Origin: Fragilaria radians
Lineage: Eukaryota > Bacillariophyta > Fragilariophyceae > Fragilariales > Fragilariaceae
Length of the DNA: 64,000 nucleotides
Assembly (NCBI GenBank): GCA_900642245.1
Contig: CAAAJI010000174.1
Span: 43,154-107,153, forward strand
Reading direction: 5' to 3'
The first letter of the stretch is position 1, and each line of letters begins with the position of its first letter. The notes under the pieces are model-generated. The model did no database searches, was not told the origin of the DNA, and saw only the letters and a program-made list of their open reading frames with translations. Position numbers and translations under genes: made by a program. Of this stretch, positions 56,560 through 64,000 are shown in pieces.

Positions 56560-57140
56560 GAGGCACAGGACCAGAAAGATCCATTAACTGTTAGTGAAAT
56601 AAGATCAGAGCTGAGCTTGCATTTTGAAAGATTAAACAATCATTCAAACATTGATAATGGTGAGGCTTCAGATGAAATGGCGCTTTATAGTGGACAATTC
56701 AAAGGAAAATGCAGAAATTGTGGAAAAATTGGATATAAATCATTCCAATGCAAAAATCAAGGAAATCAAAATGGCGGTAATAACGTTGGAAATAAGAGTG
56801 GAAGTATTTATTGCAAACAAAACTGCCTCAAACTCAAAAAGAAGGACTCACAACTAAACAATACAAACTACAATCCCTCTGGTAACGGTAATCCCAATAA
56901 TCGCGATCAAGAAGATTTGATTCACAAGATATGGACTTTGCAGCAACATCAGATGCTAAAAAGTTTGATGATGACATTTGGATATGTGACAGCGGTGCAA
57001 GCTCACATTATTGTGTATTGGAAATATCCCTTACGTTCATGTCATTTAGTTTTAGTTTACTATGTAAATCCATTAGGGATAAGGACAAACTGTCCGATCA
57101 AATGACGCAACAATACGGTGACCTCTTCAGTTCAAAGTAA
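56560..57140 (+). mobile_element. Copia fragment 1a: gag C-terminus, zinc knuckle and protease start
   Basis: An open frame from 56560 reads KDPLTVSEIRSELSLHFERL, then ALYSGQFKGKCRNCGKIGYK and SFQC, a gag CCHC knuckle with Tyr for His. After a frameshift near 56930, the frame DIWICDSGASSHYC gives the aspartic protease active site (DSG). The coding sequence degrades after that. No gag N-terminal part precedes it, and no LTR was recognised. Confidence 0.75.
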
Positions 57141-57342
57141 TATTTATTTAGTCACAACTTTTAGTGGAACCTTTTCTTTCAAGCTTCTGCTTTTATCATC
57201 GTGGTCACCTAGATCCGTTCTAAAGATAGACAACATTTCAACACGTTTAAATGTGGGTGCTGAAGTACCTAATTAATACCTAGTTGGATCTTAAGTCTAC
57301 TGTTTATTTTGTTAATCCTTGTAAATTGGGACTCAATTGAAG

Positions 57343-59800
57343 ATGGTCGATTTGAATACAATCAGAGTCATCCCCTTCTACGGAAAGGTTGAGGAGTGGC
57401 CCATTTGGAGTTAAAGGTTTCTCGCTAGGTCAAGGCGCCTTGGTTTTAAGGACTTGTTGTTAGGAAAGTTGTCCATCCCTACAGTGGATGAAAAGATTGA
57501 TGAAGAATCTGAATCTGGGAAGAAGTTGTCCGCTATTATTGAATTGAATGAGATTGCTTACACCAAGCTTATTCTATCGTTAGATGTAAAAACAAGTAGT
57601 GGCAAAGTTGCTTTTAATATAATCAAGGGCTGCAAAAGTAAGAACTATCCAGATGGAAATGCAGCCATTTCGTGGGAAAGATTGAAGAACAAGTATGAGC
57701 CAATCTCAGCTCCCTCTTTAGTAAAGTTAGACTTGATTCTCCTGCTGCTTATGTTGCTCAGAATAAGGAGGATTCAATCAAGAGCATTGATATAAACAAG
57801 TTCCATGAGATGATTGGACAATGTGGGTTTGATCGCTTGAAGAAAACTGCTCAAATTCACAGTTTGAAGTTACAGGGAGATATCAAGGTATGCGAGGATT
57901 GTGTTGTTGCAAAGGCTAGGCAGAAGAACGTTAATAAAGACTGGAAGGGTGGAAGTCAAGTTCCTGGAGAGAGAGTTTATCTAGATATAAGCTCTATTTG
58001 AGACAAAAATTATGGTGGTTCTCGCTGCTGGGCCTTAATAGTTGATGATTATACAGATTACTGTTGGAGCATCTTTATAAAGAATAAAAGTGACTTGAAC
58101 GATAAGGTTTTAACTTTGTTAACCGATTTGAAGATTGCTGGAATTGATGTTAAGCACATTAGATGTGATGATTCTGGGGAGAATAAAGCACTATTCCAAG
58201 CATGTCAAGCCCAAGGATATGGCATAACCTTTGAGTTTTCTGGTCCTCAAACGCTACAACGAAATGACAAGGTAGAGAGGAAGTTCCAGACTTTCTTTGG
58301 AAGAATCAGAGCTATATTGAATAGTGCAGGACTCATTTGATCATTTAAGATCTGGAGTATGGGCAGAATGTGCTATGACGGTCACTTTTCTGTCCAACAT
58401 CACATCCATCAAGAGCAAGCCAATCTGTCCTTATCATCTCCTTTTTGGGAGTAAACCAAGGCTGCCTGAAAGTTTAAGATCCTTTGGTGAAATTGGCATT
58501 GTCACAACTAAAAATGATATTCAAGGGAAGTTAACAAACAGAGGAACTCCTTGTATGTTCATGGGCTATTCTGTAAATCATGCTCACAATGTTTATAGAA
58601 TGTTGAACATTGAAACCAAGAAGGTAATCAATTTGCGAGGCATTATTTGGTTAAATCAAGTTTATAGTGATTGGAAGGTTAAGAACACAAAGAAGTACGC
58701 TGACGATAATGATGATGACGTGATTGAACCGAGAATTAAGGCTGTCAATGAAGTTCAAGAACAAGTTCAGGTGGAGAAAGCCTTAGATGAACAAAAGAGA
58801 GCCAAGGTTTATAGAAATCTACGTCAATTAGAGAGTAGTTTCAACCCTGAAGCTTCCAGAATTGTTGAAAGAATCGAGCAGGGAAGGGAAATTTTACTTG
58901 ATCATGCAAACTTTGCATTTTTTGGCGGAGAAATAGTTGATGTAGAAGAACCTGCAACTTTTGACAAAGCCTGGAATCACGATGATCCACAGGCTCAAGA
59001 AAAGTGGCGAGAGGCCATCAAGAAAGCGTTTGAAGCGATGGAGAAAAAGAAAGTAGGGGAAATCATGAAGAAAGACAATGTCCCTCAGAACAGAAGAACT
59101 ATCAAGTACAAATGGATCTTTAAGATCAAAAGAAATGGTGTGTTTAGAGCCAGACTTGTAGCTTGTGGTTATAGTCAAATTCCAGGAATTGGCTTCATTG
59201 AAAGCTTTGCCCCCGTTGTCAATGATGTGAGCTTTAGAATTATGCTTATTGCCAAACTAATTTGGGATCTACAAGCAAGCATTATTGATGTCGAAACGGC
59301 GTTTTTACACGGTGACTTACAAGAAGAAATCTACATGAATGTTCCAGAAGGCATGCAACAAGATTCTAATTCTTGCTTACTATTGAAGAAGACAATACAC
59401 GGATTAGTTCAAAGTGCTAGAGAATTTTATAATAAATTACTCTCTACACTCAAGTCTATGGGATTTACTGAAAACAAATCAGACCCATGTTTATTGTCAA
59501 AATGGACCAATGGCAATGTTGTTTTAATTGGAATCTACATTGATGATTGTCTTGTTGTTGGAAAGGATGAAGAAATCCAACTTATTATTTTGGAATTGAA
59601 AACAAAGGGCTTTAATTTGAAGATCGAAAGCAGTCTCAAGGACTACTTAATTTGTCGTGGTATTGAAGACTCTTATTTGAAGTCAATGTTGATTTTGCAA
59701 CCACACTTGATTAATACTCTGCAATCCAAATTTGGGAATGAAGTTTGTAATAAAAGAGTTCATAAAACTCCAGGAACTCCAAGATTCAAGATTGTGCGAC
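57343..59800 (+). mobile_element. Copia fragment 1b: gag N-terminus, integrase and reverse transcriptase
   Basis: Gag begins at ATG 57343 (MVDLNTIRVIPFYGKVEEWP), with an in-frame TAA soon after, and runs to about 57740. It then jumps directly to the pre-integrase region (FHEMIGQCGFDRLKKTA, CEDCVVAKARQKN); the zinc knuckle and protease are missing. A TGA at 57999 and a frameshift near 58335 interrupt the integrase (ALIVDDYTDYCWSIFI; HIRCDDSGENK). Reverse transcriptase follows in a long open frame to 59835: RTIKYKWIFKIKRNGVFRAR, VETAFLHGDLQEEIYMNVPE, YIDDCLVVG and a CNKRVHKTPGTPRF block. RNase H and 3' LTR are absent because another Copia sequence abuts at about 59800. Confidence 0.88.
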
Positions 59801-59804
59801 CGAA

Positions 59805-62800
59805 TCTGGGTCAAAATCCCTCCGCAACCAGATGAACCACATGAAAGGACACATCAAAACAATATCTACAAATGGTGTGCCACATGCGGAAAATGGTTTT
59901 ACGGGAATTGAGCTCATTTCACTAATGAACACGTGCAGGGATTTCATAACCAAAATCCATCCACCACTTCCTCTACCATGAATATAGTGACCCCTCTTTC
60001 AAACCGGAACAATACAGATACAATGACTCCAAACACAAATGAAGGGACAATCACACGTACATACTTTCAAAATGGTCTTTGACTCCTTGGTCAGGCCTTT
60101 ACTCTTTGTCCAATTCAAAGGCTTATAGACCAACCCTTATGTCAATTAGAGTATTACTTATGTGGAACTTATAATTATTCCACCTATCTATTCAGGACTT
60201 CCACCTATCTATTCAGGACTTTCACCCGCTTCATTCACCCCCCAACAGTATCACAACTTGGGAATTCTGCACTTGGGACACCACATTTCAATCACTGTGG
60301 AATCTCTGAACTTCATTCTGACATCCTAGATCAAGTACTCACCTTGACAACCAATTACTATCCCACTATCACAGTGTTCAACGCATTCATATCTCAAGAC
60401 AGCTTTGACCCTGATTTCATTGCTGCTATCACCACAAAAGACCTTGAGGATGACTTGGTTCAGATTGTACTTGATACAGGTTGCACCTTTGCCGTGACAC
60501 CAGACAAGACAGATTTTGTAACCTATCACACCTCTTCCACAACCATCACGGTTCAAACAGCAGGAGGACCAACCAACATAGCAGGCCATGGGATTGTTGA
60601 ATGGTCACTTGTTAATGAAGATGGGAAACTCATACCTTTACGAATTCCATGTAAGCACATTCCCGCAGCCAGGATGCGGTTACTTTCACCACAAGACTTC
60701 AGTCAATTTATGGACCTAGATCAATCCCAAGACCAATTTGGGGGAAGCGCAAATTACTTCTGGTTCCATGGACCACATGACCAAAAATACAAATTTTGTT
60801 GTCCCATTGACCCAAAATCCAATCTACCCATTGCTCTTGCCAAGAAATTCAAACACTCATCCACCCAAAGAGACAGTAACTATTATCCCCATTATCCATC
60901 ACACCGTGCATCTATCTGCCTTAGCCTGATTGAAGATCAGAACCAGAACTTATCACCTGGACAAAAGGAACTACTATTATGGCATTTGCGTCTTGGACAT
61001 CTTTCATTCCAGCATGTTCAATGGCTCATGAGACCCCAAAATGCCAACCCATTATCAACATCTCAAGAAGACAATAAGCACAGAAAAGGCATACAATACA
61101 TATATCCTAAACACCCACAAGCATCCTCTTGTCAACCACCTATGTGTGCTTCTTGTGAGATGTCCAGGGCAAAGAAACGGCCAACTCAGGCAACATCTAC
61201 TAAGCACAACACAGAATTCACCTTGCGTCGAAATCATTTGGATCCAGGCCATTGCATTTCAGTGGATCAATATGAGTCATCAGTAAGAGGGCGCATCCCA
61301 AATTCCAGAGGGAAAGAGGCATTTGGCAATAAATACTCTGGTGGGACAATATTTTACGACCATGCTAGTGGGCTGATACATTGCATCCACCAAGTATCGC
61401 TTCGAGCTTCGGACACAATAAATGCAAAACATATTTTTGAACAAGAAGCAAGGCTGTGCGGAGTTCAGGTCACATCATACCATGGGGATAACGGGATCTT
61501 CAAATCAAAAGAGTTCACCCAAGCCCTGAAATCTCTTGATCAGTCTCTGGAGTAGGGGCTCATCACCAAAACGGCATTGCAGAACGAGCCATTCGCACTG
61601 TCACCGAGAGGGCTAGAACTATGATGTACCATGCCCATCTCCATTGGCCACAAACCTTCTCTGTAGACCTATGGCCTTATGCTCTGGATTATGCCGTTTG
61701 GATCCATGATCATGTCCCTAGACAAAGAAATGGGTGGGCACCCATTGAAATGTTTTGCTCACTGACACAGGACCGTGTTCACATCCAGCGCCTCAAGGTT
61801 TGGGGATGCCCAGCCTATGTTCTTAATCCAAAACTACAAGATGGGATCAAGATCCCCAAATGGGAGCCACGAGCGCAACAAGGCCAATACCTGGGATTTA
61901 GCTCTGAACACTCATCACTAGTTGGACTTGTCCGTAACCTTACAACTGAGCACATCTCCCCCCAATTCCATCTGGTTCTTGATGAACGTTTCTCCACCGT
62001 GCACAGCGTCTCCCAAGATAAACCAGACCAATCAATATGGATTGATTTGTTCCTACAGGATTGGGAATATTTTGGACCCGAAGAACACGAGGAAATAAGA
62101 TTGATAGCCTTTCCATCAGACAATGATTTCACACCATCATCAGAAGCAACAATTGACTCAAATAATGAAGATCCAACCTTACTCTCATCACGCTCACAGT
62201 GTGACCATTCCTCACATGGACCTCCCATTTCATACAGGTCTTCAGCCACCAACGACATGACCCTTTCATACAATGATTCTTTTACAAGTCCATCATCCAT
62301 TTCATCCCCGGCTTCACATCTGTCGCCAGGCTCACAACATTCAGTTCCTACCCCTCATGACAACATCCCAACATGTTCCGACAACCTTCCAGAAAACAAC
62401 TCTTTACCATCACTTCAAACCAAGGAACAACCAGATGATGGAACACAATCTTTGCCCCCTCAACCCATTGTGACAGGCCGTGTCCGCATTCCAAATAGGA
62501 AGTTCTTTGGGAATGAATGGGTCAATAACTCAGCCACTTTCATAACCACCCCATCATCCAGGACAATGCTGGGTTACATCCCTTCCTATTCACCACTGCA
62601 TGATCCCTTTATACACACAATGGATTGGGAACAGCCTTATTCTCACAAATATCTTGGGCATCAAGTGTTAGAGAATCTCAATTTTGACCCAATCAAAAAC
62701 GAGATTGAATGGATCCATCCTCTAGCCTTTGGAGCAAAGGCTTCAAGCCTAGACACGCCAACACTTCGAGAGATCCAAAACATGAAATCACCCGAGATTG

Positions 62801-63678
62801 ATGCATGGTATGATGCCATGGATGCCGAGATTGCGGCATTGCGGGGTAAGGACACCATGACAGAGATCCCAAGAAGTCAGGTTCCTCAAGGAAAGCAAAT
62901 TGTCAAGTCCACATGGGTCTTTCGACGAAAATGACGTCCAAGCGGGGAAATTTACAAGCTCAAAGCAAGATTTGTCGTAAGAGGGGATCTACAAATCCTC
63001 GATGAACCCCAAAGCATGTTCTCCCCTGTGGTTGCTTGGAGTACTGTGCGGCTTCTTTTTGTTCTCACTGTGACAAAAAGGTTGCAGAGTACCACCATTG
63101 ATTTTAACAATGCCTTTGTACAAAGTACCCTTCCAGCGCCAATATATCTGGAATTACCCCCTGGATACGCATCCCTGAAAAATGCAGATCATGTTTACAA
63201 AGTTTCGAAATCCCTCTATGGAGACGTTTGGGCCTCAAAGCTTTGGTATACACATCTTCGTGCGATCCTTATCAATCAACTCAACTTTACCATCAGCAAT
63301 GTTGATTCGTGTCTTTTCTTCCGCAGAGATATAATTTTCGTCTTTTATGTGGATGACGGAATCATTGTTGCCAATGATCAGAGAATTATTGATTCTTTCA
63401 TCTCGGAGCTCAGGATGGCAGGGTTGGACCTTAGCATTGAAGACGATTATGCGGGATACCTTGGGGTGGAGGTTAAGCAAAATAAGGATGGCTCACTTCT
63501 CTTATCTCAAACCGGACTAATTGAACAAATCATAGCCGATTTAGGGCTAGGCAACTCCTCCTCATTCAAGAAGACTCCAGCTTCTGAGGTACTATCCCAC
63601 TGCGTGTCCAGCCCTCCTTTTGATGACACTTACAACTATCGTTCCGTTCTTGGAAAGCTTATGTATCTGTCCTCAAAC
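59805..63678 (+). mobile_element. Copia element 2: gag end, protease, integrase, reverse transcriptase (truncated both ends)
   Basis: A different Copia family from the preceding one, visibly richer in C. It starts inside gag with the CoDi-like motif YKWCATCGKWFYGN...HFTNEH (one in-frame TGA). Protease: DLVQIVLDTGCTFAVTPDKT. Pre-integrase HHCC: LLLWHLRLGHLSFQHV and PPMCASCEMSRAKKR. Integrase: CISVDQYES, SYHGDNGIFKSKEF and, after a one-base frameshift near 61540, AHHQNGIAERAIRTV. Reverse transcriptase: KQIVKSTWVFRRK, one TGA (62932), YKLKARFVVRG, NAFVQSTLPAPIYLELPPG and YVDD at 63346-63357. It is cut at 63678, inside the KLMYLSSN block that normally continues TRPDI. Only a few lesions separate it from intact frames, so it is fairly young. 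Confidence 0.9.
60180..60221 (+). repeat. 21-bp tandem duplication in Copia 2
   Basis: CCACCTATCTATTCAGGACTT is present twice in a row, in the spacer between gag zinc motif and protease; it keeps the reading frame. Confidence 0.9.
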
Positions 63679-63925
63679 TGTTGGAGATACTGACTAGTAC
63701 GACCAGTATTTAAAAAGATACAGGTCAATCATCGAATGGTCAATATCCAATCATATTTTATGGTAAAATATTGTGAGGCCAAAAATTGAGCAATCCTTTC
63801 ATTAGCTCATAATTATAATTTTATTTATACTGCTTCATCAGTTTTCCCAACTGTTAGGATAGGTTAGCTGACTGTTGTCTTGTAGACACAGATACCTCAT
63901 TGCAAGAACGGTTGTGGTCTCAACA
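63679..63925 (+). repeat. Candidate 5' LTR of a third LTR retrotransposon
   Basis: Starts TGTTGG exactly where the Copia 2 reverse transcriptase frame breaks, and ends TCTCAACA, giving TGTTG/CAACA terminal inverted repeats typical of Copia LTRs. The length would be 247 bp. CAAAC (63674-63678) would be the left target-site copy. A short open frame follows at 63953. The right LTR lies outside the window, so the call rests on position and ends. Confidence 0.6.
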
Positions 63926-63952
63926 TAAAATTATAATTATCGCTCGATAACC

Positions 63953-64000
63953 ATGGTTACCGAATCTCCAGATCAAACCGCATCATCTCCTAATTCTGCA
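63953..64000 (+). CDS. Start of a putative gag ORF (partial, runs off window)
   Basis: ATG at 63953 in context CCATGG, open to the window edge: MVTESPDQTASSPNSA. A polar Ser/Pro/Thr-rich start is usual for gag proteins, and the position 27 bp after the candidate LTR fits. It is too short to confirm. Confidence 0.4.
   Translation, partial: MVTESPDQTASSPNSA

Noticed and set aside
1..64000. Prokaryotic features (operons, Shine-Dalgarno sites, CRISPR arrays, phage or plasmid modules)
   Set aside because: Genes have spliceosomal introns and eukaryote-only families; no array of regular spaced repeats was seen.

Overview
This 64 kb window is A+T-rich nuclear DNA from a eukaryote with short GT-AG introns (about 60-160 bp) and long intergenic spacers. 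Several features point to a stramenopile, most likely a diatom: the Copia retroelements resemble the diatom CoDi type, one gene carries a Cys motif (FRYCQVC..PVAKRNF) that I associate with stramenopile proteins, and there are PIN-like carriers and secreted proteins with Ser/Thr/Pro-rich tails. The species cannot be named from the sequence. There is a 176-base N gap at 33268-33443.

Layout. 1-18.5 kb is the gene-rich left part: a putatively N-myristoylated lipocalin (+), a PRP16/DHX38 splicing helicase (-), a four-exon threonine synthase-like enzyme (-), a GT4-type glycosyltransferase (-), a secreted Ser/Pro/Thr-rich protein (-), a protein with the stramenopile-type Cys motif (+), the complex I subunit NDUFB10 (+) and a Prune/DHH phosphoesterase (-). 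18.5-25.5 kb is nearly empty, holding only a small heat-shock protein and two short tandem duplications. 25.5-28.7 kb has a two-EF-hand membrane protein (+) converging on a PIN/PILS-like transporter (-). 28.7-37.6 kb is mostly non-coding, with one bZIP factor, the N gap, a diverged repeat pair and orphan exon-like ORFs. 37.6-40.4 kb has a second bZIP (+) and a papain-like protease (-). I traced that protease into a third exon encoding a membrane anchor and a dileucine tail. 42-44.5 kb is a badly decayed Copia element on the minus strand. 45.5-56.3 kb holds a conserved single-pass protein (+), then GT92 (-), GH99 (-), a BUD31-like splicing factor (+), a paralogue of the EF-hand membrane protein (-) and an SGNH esterase with a mucin-like tail (-). 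56.5-64 kb is a pile-up of at least three Copia elements on the plus strand.

How the genes fit together. Two spliceosome genes (PRP16, BUD31) and one respiratory gene (NDUFB10) are housekeeping. GT4, GT92, GH99 and the SGNH esterase are all carbohydrate-active. The latter three lie within 10 kb of each other and probably act in the secretory pathway or cell wall, though nothing shows that they are co-regulated. The anchored protease, the PIN-like carrier and the EF-hand protein each carry an acidic dileucine motif, which may indicate endosomal or vacuolar sorting.

Gene models were built by eye. Several open frames in the region begin at TTG or GTG; I moved starts to the first credible ATG. 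Splice sites were chosen by GT-AG rules plus protein-family continuity and have not been tested against transcripts.
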